Of a DNA stretch of 64,000 nt, positions 18,358-27,163 are shown piece after piece. This DNA is from Methanomicrobiaceae archaeon (lineage in GTDB: Archaea > Halobacteriota > Methanomicrobia > Methanomicrobiales > Methanomicrobiaceae). A program made the translations under genes and the position numbers. The stretch covers positions 62,001 through 126,000 of the forward strand of contig JAFGNT010000021.1 of the NCBI GenBank assembly GCA_016926855.1, written 5' to 3'. Every line of letters starts with the position of its first letter. Position 1 is the first letter of the stretch. The notes under the pieces were generated by a model. It saw nothing but the letters and a program-made list of their open reading frames with translations. It searched no databases and was not told where the DNA came from.

Positions 18358-19338
18358 TTAATCGTTTCGCTTCGCCAGAAGGCGGACGAGCGATACGGTG
18401 GCGGGGTGCGGCGCCCCTGCGGGAACGGCATACCGGCTGCCGCCGAGTGCATCGATGATGGCTCGGATTGCTTCGCCTGCAGACGGGCTGTAGCCACCCT
18501 CGAGCAGGATGGCGGCAGGGAGGCGGACGGCATCCGTGAGAAGCGTTGTAAACATCCCGAAATCCCGGGGAAACAGCGCCATTCCCCCCAGCATATCATC
18601 ATGCAGCGAATCCTGGCCCGCCGAGATGATCAGTGCTTCGGGGCGGTACTGCACGATCGCGGGAAGAAACACATTTGTGAATACATGCGCATAATCCGCT
18701 CCCGTTGATCCGCCCTCGAGCGGGGCGTTGATGGAATATCCCTCGCCCGGGCCGACTCCCGTCTCCCACGGCATGCCGCTCCCGGGAAATATACCGCCAT
18801 GGTGCACGGAAAGGTAGAGGACGCGGTCGGTATGGTACCAGATATACTGCGTGCCGTTGCCGTGGTGGACGTCCCAGTCGACGATTGCCACCCGGTCGAC
18901 CGAGGTCAGTGCGGCCGCCGCTGCGATTGAGGGGTTGTTGAAGATGCAGAATCCCATCGAGTGGTTCGGGAGGGCGTGATGGCCGGGGGGACGCATCAGC
19001 GACAGCGTGTGCGTGCCGCCGAGCGCCTGCTCCACGGCCTGGACGGCCGCTCCCGCCGCATACCGGGCAATTTCGTAGGAATCCCGGGTAATGTAGGTAT
19101 CGGGGTCTAAAAACCTGACATCACCATCCGGGCAGCAGTCGCACGCGTTTTGGACGAGGGCGATGTGCCCGGGCAGGTGGACACGGCGGATCTCTTCGAT
19201 CGTCGCCATCCGCGCCTCACGACGGGGAGTGCCGGCAGGCACGCCCGAACAGGCAATCGCGATGCGCTCCTGCGACTCCGGGTGTCCCGGCAGATCATGG
19301 AGGGCACAGGCGGGATGCGTGATCACCGAACATGTCAT
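18358..19338 (-). CDS. Histone deacetylase family (HDAC/acetoin utilisation-type) zinc amidohydrolase
   Basis: 326-residue arginase-fold deacetylase. Zinc and charge-relay motifs are visible: MRPPGHHA near residue 113, VDWDVHHGNGTQ near 147 and SAGQDSLHDD near 239, which supply the paired histidines and the aspartates that bind zinc. Archaeal members deacetylate unknown small molecules, polyamines or proteins; true histone substrate use is unproved. Length is normal and motifs intact, so it should be active. It ends nine bases from the convergent AOR gene. Confidence 0.9.
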   Translation of the reverse strand: MTCSVITHPACALHDLPGHPESQERIAIACSGVPAGTPRREARMATIEEIRRVHLPGHIALVQNACDCCPDGDVRFLDPDTYITRDSYEIARYAAGAAVQAVEQALGGTHTLSLMRPPGHHALPNHSMGFCIFNNPSIAAAAALTSVDRVAIVDWDVHHGNGTQYIWYHTDRVLYLSVHHGGIFPGSGMPWETGVGPGEGYSINAPLEGGSTGADYAHVFTNVFLPAIVQYRPEALIISAGQDSLHDDMLGGMALFPRDFGMFTTLLTDAVRLPAAILLEGGYSPSAGEAIRAIIDALGGSRYAVPAGAPHPATVSLVRLLAKRND

Positions 19339-19391
19339 TGCAGAGCACTACAGCCTGCCGGTTCATGAACCTGCCGGTGGAAGGGAATGGT

Positions 19392-20540
19392 TCAGCCGAT
19401 GATCCGCCGGAGAATGGGCGTTTTAACGTCCACCGCACCGGAGGGGCAGAGTTCCTGGCAGCAGAAGCACCTGATGCAGAGGCTGTAGTCGATATCGGGT
19501 ATGCTGCCCTTCGAAAATGCAATGGCCCCCGGCGGGCAGTCTTCCGCACAGACACCGCACCGGACACAGCGGCCGGGATCGATCACGGGGCGGTTCGCAA
19601 GCAGACGATCCGCAATGGCGAAGAAGGCGGGGGGAATCCGGCCGAGGTCCCGCACGTCCGGGTGCCGGAAGCCGGATACCCGCACATCTTCAAGGGGGGG
19701 ACCGTGGAGCGGTATCTCCTCCATGCCGCCGGGCCCGGAACCACGTTCCAGCGCACACGTGATCGTCGGCACGGAAAAAGGATCGATCCCGACGATACTG
19801 GTGGCGACGAAATCAATCGCGGGGCAGCTCCGGCCCGCAAGAACGAGGCCGATCTGACGCGGCGTTCCGGACTGGGGCCCGGTGCCTTCCATGCCGACCA
19901 CCGCATCCATGACGGTCAGGTCGGGCGGAAACGTGTCATGCAGGTCGAGCAGCAGTTCCGCAAATGTGGTGACGTCCCTGCCGGCGTGCAGGTGATACTC
20001 GGCCTTGATAATGCCGGGGATATACCCGTACAGCAGTTTGACGGCGCCCGTGAACAGGGTGAACTGGTGCGTCTTGAGTTTGGGGAGGCAGATGACCGCA
20101 TCCACCGCATCGAGCATCGAGGTGACGGTGAATTTCTTAAACGTCCTCGCCCGGTCGGACACCCGTTCCATGCGGGGCTCGTCGAAGTACGCCATGGTCG
20201 CCCCGGTCTCCTCGATAACATCCAGAATGCCGGTTTTTTTAAGCAGCGCCCGGTACGAGGCCGGGGTATTCCGCCCGCCCGGCGAGTCCCCGACAATCGC
20301 CTCGGCGCCGCATTCCTGCACCATGCGGATGACCGCCCTGACGATCTCCGGGTGGGTGGTCACCGCGTCCTCCGGGCGTTTCGCCGCAAGCAGGTTGATC
20401 TTCAGGAGAATACGGCTCCCTTCCCGCGCTACGGATGCGATTCCGCCGAAGGGGACTAGGCTTTCTTCAATCGCCTGCCTGACGATCGCGGGGTCATACG
20501 AATCGCACCGGGCAATGGCGACGTCATAGGGCACGGGCAT
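19392..20540 (-). CDS. DUF362 iron-sulfur protein with two [4Fe-4S] ferredoxin clusters
   Basis: 382 residues: a DUF362 domain (about 1-300; KINLLAAKRPEDAVTTHPE, VGDSPGG, YFDEPRMERV) and a C-terminal ferredoxin unit with CVRCGVCAEDCPPGA near 322 and CIRCFCCQELCPSGA near 351. DUF362 proteins are redox or corrinoid-linked proteins common in anaerobes; the precise reaction is unknown. ATG 20540 (MPVPYDVAIARC) matches the family start; the track start at 20585 would run into the upstream ABC gene's end. It lies three genes downstream, on the same strand, of a FecBCD-type importer, so it may be part of the same operon. Confidence 0.85.
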   Translation of the reverse strand: MPVPYDVAIARCDSYDPAIVRQAIEESLVPFGGIASVAREGSRILLKINLLAAKRPEDAVTTHPEIVRAVIRMVQECGAEAIVGDSPGGRNTPASYRALLKKTGILDVIEETGATMAYFDEPRMERVSDRARTFKKFTVTSMLDAVDAVICLPKLKTHQFTLFTGAVKLLYGYIPGIIKAEYHLHAGRDVTTFAELLLDLHDTFPPDLTVMDAVVGMEGTGPQSGTPRQIGLVLAGRSCPAIDFVATSIVGIDPFSVPTITCALERGSGPGGMEEIPLHGPPLEDVRVSGFRHPDVRDLGRIPPAFFAIADRLLANRPVIDPGRCVRCGVCAEDCPPGAIAFSKGSIPDIDYSLCIRCFCCQELCPSGAVDVKTPILRRIIG

Positions 20541-20581
20541 ACAGGGGTATCGGCATACCGCGTAAAAAAGGTGTTTCCCGG

Positions 20582-21337
20582 TCACCCGGACGGGACGACG
20601 ACCGGGTGGCCGTGAAAGGTCTCGATGGAGACGGGCACGCCGTACACCTCCTCAATATCGGCCGGCGTGACGTCGTCGCGTGATTTTGCCGCATATATCG
20701 TGCCGTTTTTCAGGAATATGCAGGTGTCGGCAAACCGGAGCGCGAGGTTGAGGTCGTGCATGGTCATCACGGCGGAGACGGGGTGCCCCCGCACCACCTC
20801 GCGGATCAGGCGGAGAATCTCCATCTGGTTCCTGAGGTCAAGGCTGCTCGTCGGTTCGTCGAGAAGCATGACCCTCGGCTCCTGCACGACCGCCCGGGCG
20901 ATGCTCACCTTCTGCAGTTCGCCGCCGCTCAGTTCGTCGATATACCGGAGGGAAAGCGCCTCCATGTCAAACCGGCGGAGTGCCGCTTCGACGAGCCTGA
21001 TGTCATGGTCGGATGCATTCCACGTGATATGCGGTTTTCTGCCCAGCAGCACCGCGTCAAATGCCGTGAGCCGGCCGGTTTCGCACCGCTGGGGAACATA
21101 CCCGATCTTTTTTGCGATCTCGGGCTGTCCGAGCCGCATGATGTCCTCCGTATCGACGAGCACCGTTCCCGCCTTCGGGCGGAGGATGCCATTCATGCAT
21201 TTGAGAAGCGTTGTCTTGCCGACACCGTTCGGGCCCAGTATCGCAAGCACTTCGTGCTGGGAGACCCGGAACCCGATGTCCCGGATCACGTCACGGCTCT
21301 GGTACCGGAATACCACGCCGTTCACATCGAGCATCAT
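20582..21337 (-). CDS. FecCD-type ABC importer, ATP-binding subunit
   Basis: About 252 residues. Walker A is GPNGVGKTTLL near residue 36, the ABC signature is ELSGGELQKV near 137 and Walker B is RVMLLDEPTSSLD near 157, so it should hydrolyse ATP at the inner face to drive uptake. The sequence is of the siderophore/cobalamin/molybdate (FecE, BtuD, MolC) class. ATG 21337 overlaps the upstream permease stop in an ATGA arrangement, which indicates translational coupling; the long track ORF to 21481 is antisense-like extension into the permease. The substrate cannot be told from this subunit. Confidence 0.93.
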   Translation of the reverse strand: MMLDVNGVVFRYQSRDVIRDIGFRVSQHEVLAILGPNGVGKTTLLKCMNGILRPKAGTVLVDTEDIMRLGQPEIAKKIGYVPQRCETGRLTAFDAVLLGRKPHITWNASDHDIRLVEAALRRFDMEALSLRYIDELSGGELQKVSIARAVVQEPRVMLLDEPTSSLDLRNQMEILRLIREVVRGHPVSAVMTMHDLNLALRFADTCIFLKNGTIYAAKSRDDVTPADIEEVYGVPVSIETFHGHPVVVPSG

Positions 21338-22404
21338 CGCCGGTACCCCCGCAGAAGCAGCCAGATAAAGACCGGTGCACCTAAGAACGCGGTGAGAATC
21401 GCCACCGGAAGGATATGGGGGGCAAGCATCAGCCGTGCCGCCGTGTCGGAGGCAAGGAGCAGCACGCCGCCCGCGATGCACGACCCGGGGATCAGGAACC
21501 GGTGATCGTCGCCGATGACCCTGCGCACCATGTGGGGGCAGACGAGGCCCACGAACCCGATAATCCCGAGGAATGCAATCGTGATCGCAGTGATCAGTGA
21601 TGCGACAAGCATCCCGAAGAGGCGGACCCTCTCCACGCGGACACCGAGCCCCTTTGCCGTTTCGTCACCGGCATCGATCGCGTTGTAGTTCCAGCGGTGG
21701 CAGGTGAAGTAGAGGATTGCCGCGAGGGTGACCACGGACAGGAGCCCGAGTTCGCTCCAGTCAGCCCGTCCGACATCGCCGAACGTCCAGAAGACAACCG
21801 CGGCGAGCTGGACGTCATCGGCAAAATACTGGAGAAACATCGTTCCGGCGGTGAACAGCGATCCGATGGCGACACCGGCGAGCACCATCACTTCCGGTGA
21901 CGCACCGCGGATGTTTGCAATCAGCAGGATGATGCCGGTTGCGATCATGCAGAAAAGAAACGCTACGATGGTCGTGATATAGGGATTGTCGAGCACGACG
22001 GCATCGGCACCCGTACTGTGCATGGTTCCGGTGCCGAGGACGATGACCGAGAACGCCGCCCCGAATGCCGCCGCATGCGATATCCCGAGAGTAAACGGGG
22101 ACCCGAGCGGGTTCCTGAGGATCGACTGCATCGCGGCGCCGGACACGGCAAGCCCCGCTCCCGCAACCACGGCGGTGAGCGCCTGCGGCAGCCGTATGTT
22201 CCAGACGATTACCTGCCACTGCGGCAGTGTTTCGAAGCCTACCAGGGCACGGACAACATCGTCGACGGGTATCCTGCAGGCGCCGACCGATATCGATACG
22301 ACAAGCAGCAGGAGCAGGAGCAGCATCCCCGCAATACACCACGAGATCTTCCTCGCGGTATATTCCCGGTATGCCTTCGGAATTTCACCGTCTGCCAGAT
22401 GCAC
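21334..22404 (-). CDS. FecCD family ABC permease
   Basis: 356-residue polytopic membrane protein with the features of FecCD/BtuC permeases: about nine to ten hydrophobic helices, GAAMQSILRNPLGSPFTLGI near residue 97 (consensus GxxxQxxxrNPLadPxxLGi) and GIIGFVGLVCPHMVRRVIG near 265, which contacts the ATPase. Dimerises to form the channel. Followed by the ATPase gene with a four-base overlap and preceded by the substrate-binding protein gene 84 bases upstream. Substrate likely a metal chelate, cobalamin or oxyanion. Confidence 0.93.
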   Translation of the reverse strand: MHLADGEIPKAYREYTARKISWCIAGMLLLLLLLVVSISVGACRIPVDDVVRALVGFETLPQWQVIVWNIRLPQALTAVVAGAGLAVSGAAMQSILRNPLGSPFTLGISHAAAFGAAFSVIVLGTGTMHSTGADAVVLDNPYITTIVAFLFCMIATGIILLIANIRGASPEVMVLAGVAIGSLFTAGTMFLQYFADDVQLAAVVFWTFGDVGRADWSELGLLSVVTLAAILYFTCHRWNYNAIDAGDETAKGLGVRVERVRLFGMLVASLITAITIAFLGIIGFVGLVCPHMVRRVIGDDHRFLIPGSCIAGGVLLLASDTAARLMLAPHILPVAILTAFLGAPVFIWLLLRGYRR

Positions 22405-22487
22405 TGTTTATCACGTCCCGGGTTCCGGCAGGATATGCCAAAACGGTGTATGCCTGTGAATACTGCATGTCACTCGTGTTTCCTTCC

Positions 22488-23618
22488 TTATGCGGAGAGA
22501 GAGAGGCGGGTGAAGACATACCCGCCGAATAACTCGTTCATTTCGGAGAACACCGGTTCTCCGACGAGGAATGTATAGATCTCATCGGCCTCGGCCGCGG
22601 GATCCACATCGGCAAACCTGTCGGGATAGAGCACCGTCCCGATGTAATAGGCATCCGCGATGATTGAGCCGTGGTTCTGGGTGTACCAGTTGTACGGGAG
22701 CACGCCGTAGACCTCCCCCGACTTCACGGCCGTGAGCCCGAGGTAGGCCGGATCGGTGCCCAGCTCGTCGATTGCAGAGGGATCGGTCTGCAGGGTGGAG
22801 AGGTCCACGAAGAGGATGCCGGGGTCCCATTCGACAATCTTTTCCTTCGCGACATCCGCATGGGTGGTCCCTGCTTCGGCGGCAGCGTTGTTCGCGTTTA
22901 CAGAGAGGAACGGGGGATAGAGCGGTTCGGTTGACTGGAACCCGTGCGGCCCCTGGTATGCGATGCCGCCGATATAGACGGTTTTCTTCCGGTCGGCAGG
23001 TATGTCTGCGGTTCGCGTGTCGAGATCGGCGATCCGGTCATCGAAGAATGCAATGACGGCTTCGCCACGCTCCTCCGCATCAAGCACCGTTGCCATCAGC
23101 CGGAGCGAGGCGTACATGTCGTCACGGTACGTCCCGAGATCGCCGTATCCGAGCGCTACGACCGGCACTCCGGTCTTTGCAGAGAGTTCGTCCGCGTCAT
23201 CGGCCGAATCCACGTATGTCTTGAAGATGACATCCGGCGCCAGAACGGCAATCTTTTCCGGGTCATCGGCGCCGCGGAATTCGCCGATCATGGGAAGAGA
23301 GCGGAACTGCGGGTTCGCAAGGGAATACGGGCGGGCGTCAAAGATGGTTTCCCGGAGTTCGATGTCATCAACGCCCACAATGCGGTCCTGCTCCTGCAGG
23401 TACGTGAGGTACCGCAGGCATCCCGCACCCGAACAGACAACCGATGCGGGATCTTTCGGCACCGTGACCGTCCGCCCGAGCGAATCGGTAATTGTTATCA
23501 TCTCTCCGCCGTCCTGTGATGAAACCGGTGCGATACCGGCACCGGTGCAGCCGCAGGCGGCGATTATCGCCACGATGAGCAGCATTGCTCCAGGTCCATA
23601 AATACTGCTACTTCTCAT
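22488..23618 (-). CDS. FecB/MolA-type periplasmic binding lipoprotein for the ABC importer
   Basis: 376-residue substrate-binding protein of the class III type. N-terminal signal (about 5-25) ends in a lipobox-like ACGC, so it should be lipid-anchored outside the membrane. It then has the domain start ITITDSLGRTVTVP and two lobes joined by a long helix (VLAPDVIF is the usual end of lobe 1). The binding site is not diagnostic, but the tail (YNWYTQNHGS) is close to archaeal MolA/FecB-like proteins. Oxyanion, corrinoid or iron-siderophore uptake are all possible. ATG 23618 is used; the ORF-track start at 23651 lacks a ribosome site. Confidence 0.88.
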   Translation of the reverse strand: MRSSSIYGPGAMLLIVAIIAACGCTGAGIAPVSSQDGGEMITITDSLGRTVTVPKDPASVVCSGAGCLRYLTYLQEQDRIVGVDDIELRETIFDARPYSLANPQFRSLPMIGEFRGADDPEKIAVLAPDVIFKTYVDSADDADELSAKTGVPVVALGYGDLGTYRDDMYASLRLMATVLDAEERGEAVIAFFDDRIADLDTRTADIPADRKKTVYIGGIAYQGPHGFQSTEPLYPPFLSVNANNAAAEAGTTHADVAKEKIVEWDPGILFVDLSTLQTDPSAIDELGTDPAYLGLTAVKSGEVYGVLPYNWYTQNHGSIIADAYYIGTVLYPDRFADVDPAAEADEIYTFLVGEPVFSEMNELFGGYVFTRLSLSA

Positions 23619-23809
23619 GATAATCACATCAATAGACACAGAATGTTTCAATAATATTAAGAAATTTCTATTTCGTATGAATTATTGTTACAAGAATACA
23701 TTTTATATATCATGAATAAAAAATGTTTTTTTATTGTTGCTACGGCACCGTTCCTCACACCGCCACGGACACCAGAACCATTAACAGCCCGGTGTGCAAA
23801 AAGAAATTC
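23619..23809. promoter_or_regulatory. AT-rich divergent promoter region between the importer and a small membrane-protein gene
   Basis: About 190 bases that are markedly AT-rich inside a GC-rich neighbourhood. TATA-box-like TTTTATATATCA lies near 23701-23712, with other A/T tracts (AATATTAAGAAATTTC, near 23653). It can serve the leftward importer operon and the rightward small gene at 23810. No clear operator palindrome was seen. Prediction from composition only. Confidence 0.45.
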
Positions 23810-24007
23810 ATGCAGAGTGAGGTGAAATGGGGAATCGGACTGATCATCTTCGGGGTTCTTCTCATCCCTGTTCTTCAGGCCGCATACTCTGTCCCGCTCG
23901 TTGCCACCCTGTACATCACCGTCCCCCTCATCGTGATAGGAATCGCCCTGATTGCGTTTAGGGGGCGTGAAGCGATGATAGAAGGGATTTTGGAGGAAAC
24001 GCAATGA
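23810..24007 (+). CDS. Small two-helix membrane protein
   Basis: 65 residues with two hydrophobic helices (about 8-28 and 33-54) and a charged C-terminal end (FRGREAMIEGILEETQ). ATG 23810 (MQSEVKWGIGLII) follows GAGGTGA; the track ORF from 23723 adds residues without protein character. It overlaps the next gene by four bases (ATGA), so the two are coupled. Unknown function; perhaps a membrane partner for the UPF0145 protein. Confidence 0.72.
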   Translation: MQSEVKWGIGLIIFGVLLIPVLQAAYSVPLVATLYITVPLIVIGIALIAFRGREAMIEGILEETQ

Positions 24008-24315
24008 TTCTGACCACAACCAGTGAAATACCCGGAAAAGAGATGGAAATACTCGGTGTCGTCTTCGGAAATACCGTCCGGTCAAAGCATATCGGCAAAG
24101 ACATCATGTCCGGGCTGAAGAGTGTCATCGGCGGAGAGCTGCAGGAATACACCGAAATGCTCTCCGATTCGCGGCAGGAGGCCCTGAACAGGATGGTGAA
24201 CGAGGCACAGCGGCTTAATGCGGACGCGGTCGTCACCGTACGGTTCACGACAGCGGCAACCATGGCCGGGGCGGCGGAGCTGCTTGCGTACGGCACCGCC
24301 GTCAGGCTTGTGTGA
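24004..24315 (+). CDS. UPF0145/YbjQ family protein
   Basis: 103 residues matching the YbjQ (putative heavy-metal-binding) family throughout: ILTTTSEIPGKEMEILGVV near the start, GNTVRSKHIGKDIMSGLKS in the middle and NADAVVTVRF near residue 80. Members form pentameric beta-alpha assemblies; the metal-binding idea is old and weakly supported. Coupled to the small membrane protein by a four-base overlap; its 3' end overlaps the convergent lipoprotein gene by about 14 bases. Confidence 0.9.
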   Translation: MILTTTSEIPGKEMEILGVVFGNTVRSKHIGKDIMSGLKSVIGGELQEYTEMLSDSRQEALNRMVNEAQRLNADAVVTVRFTTAATMAGAAELLAYGTAVRLV

Positions 24316-24934
24316 CGGGCGGCATCTGCGTCTCCGCGGGGGCAATCTCGAGGAGCGCCACCCGAGTATCGCCTGTGCCGGAACCATTGTTAACATCGGT
24401 CAGGTTTCCGGAAAAGACAACATAAAATCCTTCTTTTTGATATTCCGGATCGAGATGATCGGGGAGGTAAACAGTGCCGTCGTCACCGAGAATTCCATAT
24501 CCTCCGTCCCCGACAGCGACAACACGGCCGAATTCCGTGACCGTTCCCTCATATATCGAGTCGTTCAGAGCCCGTGCACGGGGATCGGCGGGCCGGATTG
24601 TGATGAGATCCACGGGGAGGCCCCACTGCCCGATTTCTATCCTGTCCGTCCGCACTTTCGCGGCAAAGATCACCCGCACGCCCGGCGCACGGTACGGATC
24701 ATCGAGGTTCAGGGGGCGGTACCGTGCTCCCCCTTCGGTGACGATGCCGTAAAAACCGCCGTCCTCCGGAACAAACGTGATAGTCCCCGTTCCGGAGAGC
24801 ACCTGCTCCGGTGTTCCGATGCCCGTCATGCACCCGCACACCCCGATCAGCGCCGCCAGTGCGAGGAGGCAGCAAAGAACCCTCCCTGCAGGTGTCGCCT
24901 CTCTCGCTTCCGTTACAGGTCCGGCCACAATCAT
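24302..24934 (-). CDS. Predicted lipoprotein of unknown function
   Basis: 210 residues with a signal (about 18-35) and a lipobox-like GVCGC with the cysteine at about 35. The mature part looks like two similar OB/SH3-like beta modules: ITFVPEDGGFYGIVTEGGARYRP and YEGTVTEFGRVVAVGDGGYGILG have parallel layouts, suggesting an internal duplication of a beta-barrel that reads like a nucleic-acid or ligand-binding fold. No named family recognised. ATG 24934 overlaps the upstream gene stop (GTGATG), so translation is probably coupled. Confidence 0.68.
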   Translation of the reverse strand: MIVAGPVTEAREATPAGRVLCCLLALAALIGVCGCMTGIGTPEQVLSGTGTITFVPEDGGFYGIVTEGGARYRPLNLDDPYRAPGVRVIFAAKVRTDRIEIGQWGLPVDLITIRPADPRARALNDSIYEGTVTEFGRVVAVGDGGYGILGDDGTVYLPDHLDPEYQKEGFYVVFSGNLTDVNNGSGTGDTRVALLEIAPAETQMPPVTQA

Positions 24935-25761
24935 CACTTCTTCGCGACTTTTCGTGCGATTTTCACGGCGATTCCTCCGCCCGGCACGATGAGATCGACG
25001 ACATCCGCACCGAGATCGAAGAGGTCGTGGTGGGAAATGACCTCGTGCATTTTCTGCTTCAGCGTCACGCCGCCGTGCCGGACATCCAGGGTGACCGCAT
25101 CAAGCTCGAGCGTTGCGGTCTTCTGTTTCGAGGGCCAGGCATACTCGAACGCGTATACGGGGCGGAAATAGAGATGCAGGGTGTCAACCGTGATCTCCTC
25201 GACCGCAATATGATCCGCCTCAACGGGACGAAGCATCTCTGCAACGATTGTGCGGGTCAGGGTCGACGCCTTCACCTTTGCCGGAACGACGATGACATCA
25301 TCGTTTTCCAGCTCTTCGGGCCCGGAAATCCCTGTAATGGGGCTGGTGATATGACGGGCGAAGGAGCGCTGGTCACCGGTCACGGCATCCACGAACGCCG
25401 CGACCGACAGTCTCTCGACACAGTGCTCAAGGCCCTGCAGTGCGAGTTTCCCGGACCGGGGGTGATACTCCCGTTCATCGATGACGACCGACTGCACGGC
25501 CGGACTCATCTCGAGAGTATACCTCCGCTGCCGCTCGTATTCGATATGGGTGCTGTAGTGGAGGTGCCAGAAGGGTTCGTACCGTTTTTCTACATACCGG
25601 AGGTTCGTTTCGTCTTTCCGCGAGAGGATACGGAGTTTGTCCAGGGTCCCGAATGCCTGGCCTTTCAGCTCCTCCGCCTTTTTTTTCGCCCGCTCCATCC
25701 CGACCAGATCATCAAGCGCAAATATTTTCTGGTCACCAACGTTTATGTCCACACGACACAA
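24934..25761 (-). CDS. Unrecognised 275-residue protein, operon partner of the lipoprotein
   Basis: Soluble protein with no signal or membrane segment except a mildly hydrophobic GGGIAVKI near the C terminus. N-terminal charged helical part (about 20-60; MERAKKKAEELKGQA), a Tyr/Trp-rich segment (YEPFWHLHYS near 63), and a beta-rich second half with repeated hydrophobic strands (TLHLYFRPVYAFEY, TATLELDAVTL). I do not recognise it. Its good codon use and coupling to the lipoprotein gene support it as real. Confidence 0.6.
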   Translation of the reverse strand: MCRVDINVGDQKIFALDDLVGMERAKKKAEELKGQAFGTLDKLRILSRKDETNLRYVEKRYEPFWHLHYSTHIEYERQRRYTLEMSPAVQSVVIDEREYHPRSGKLALQGLEHCVERLSVAAFVDAVTGDQRSFARHITSPITGISGPEELENDDVIVVPAKVKASTLTRTIVAEMLRPVEADHIAVEEITVDTLHLYFRPVYAFEYAWPSKQKTATLELDAVTLDVRHGGVTLKQKMHEVISHHDLFDLGADVVDLIVPGGGIAVKIARKVAKK

Positions 25762-25843
25762 TAGGCACGGTCAGGGAAAAGGATAGCGACACGTTAGCTC
25801 TTCGGTCCCCTGCCCGACACGAGAAACACCATCAGGAGGATAA

Positions 25844-27052
25844 ATGTCCGGCCCGAACGATATATACGCCGAATCGCTTGCCCTTCACGAGCAGCACCGG
25901 GGAAAACTTGAGGTGCGGTCAAAGGTCCCGATCCACACGCGCCATGACCTGAGCCTCGCCTATACGCCGGGCGTGGCCGAAGTTTCCCGAAAGATTGCCG
26001 AAGAACCGGATCAGGCGTTTCGTTACACACTCAAGGGAAATTCGGTTGCCGTGATCAGCGACGGGTCGGCAGTGCTCGGGCTCGGCAATATCGGCGGGTA
26101 CGGCGCCATCCCGGTCATGGAAGGAAAGGCAATCCTTTTTAAGGAATTCGCCGGCATCGACGCATTTCCGATCTGTTTCCATTCACAGGAAGGGGACCTT
26201 GTCGAACAGATTAAAAACATCGCACCTGTTTTCGGGGGTATCAACCTCGAGGACATCGCGGCGCCCCGGTGCTTTACGATCGAGGAGGAGCTGCAGGATA
26301 TCGGCATCCCGGTCATGCATGACGACCAGCACGGGACCGCCGTCGTGGTGCTCGCCGCCCTGATCAACGCCTGCAGGGCGACGGGAAAGGATTTCACCCA
26401 TCTCAGGATTGCTGTCAGCGGTGCCGGTGCAGCAGGATATGCCATCGCCCGATTGCTGAAATGCCTTGGAATCAGAAACAGGGCATGCATCATGGTCGGA
26501 GACCTCATCGTCTGCGACAGGAAGGGCATCATCTGCAAAGGACGCGACGACCTCTTCGAAAACTACCACAAGTACATCCTCGCCCACGAGACAAACACCG
26601 GGTACCGGACCGGAACCCTTGCCGATGCCCTTCGGGATGCGGACGTCTTCATCGGGGTATCCGCCCCGGGGCTCGTCACCCGTGAGATGGTGCACACGAT
26701 GGCCCCGGACCCGATCGTTCTCTCTCTCGCAAACCCCGTTCCTGAGATCATGCCGGAAGAGGCGCACGCAGGCGGGGCGGCGGTGGTCGGCACCGGGCGG
26801 AGCGATTACCCGAACCAGATCAACAACGTCCTTGCCTTTCCGGGAATCTTCCGGGGGGCCCTTGATGCGGGCGCTTCCCGCATCACCGATGAGATGAAGC
26901 TCGCTGCCGCCCACGCCCTCGCCGACTACGTGAAAAAACCGACCCGGTCCCGCATCCTCCCGAACGTGCTGGACAAGGGGGTCACGAGGGCGGTCGCCGA
27001 AGCGGTGCGGGCCGAGGCGGTGGCATGCGGCTGCGCCCGGTTCGTTGCCTGA
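25844..27052 (+). CDS. NAD(P)-dependent malic enzyme
   Basis: 402 residues. Malic-enzyme N-terminal domain (about 1-165) with YTPGVAEV near residue 44, the catalytic lysine region LKGNSVAVISDGSAVLG near 63 and metal ligands in PVMHDDQHGTAVVV near 155; then a Rossmann NAD(P) domain (about 170-400) with GAGAAGYAIARLL and SLANPVPEI. Catalyses oxidative decarboxylation of malate to pyruvate plus CO2, or the reverse. Short bacterial/archaeal form lacking the phosphotransacetylase extension. Strong GGAGGA site before ATG 25844. First of a C4-acid/pyruvate gene block; it may supply pyruvate to the next enzyme. Confidence 0.93.
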   Translation: MSGPNDIYAESLALHEQHRGKLEVRSKVPIHTRHDLSLAYTPGVAEVSRKIAEEPDQAFRYTLKGNSVAVISDGSAVLGLGNIGGYGAIPVMEGKAILFKEFAGIDAFPICFHSQEGDLVEQIKNIAPVFGGINLEDIAAPRCFTIEEELQDIGIPVMHDDQHGTAVVVLAALINACRATGKDFTHLRIAVSGAGAAGYAIARLLKCLGIRNRACIMVGDLIVCDRKGIICKGRDDLFENYHKYILAHETNTGYRTGTLADALRDADVFIGVSAPGLVTREMVHTMAPDPIVLSLANPVPEIMPEEAHAGGAAVVGTGRSDYPNQINNVLAFPGIFRGALDAGASRITDEMKLAAAHALADYVKKPTRSRILPNVLDKGVTRAVAEAVRAEAVACGCARFVA

Positions 27053-27163
27053 TACCTCCGTCCCGTCCGGCGGCAATACTTTTTTAAGGTTTCTCCCTCC
27101 CATGTCCCCCTATGGCAGAACCCGGATCCCGGAAAACCGGTGATCGCGGGACGGGAGGTTGAT

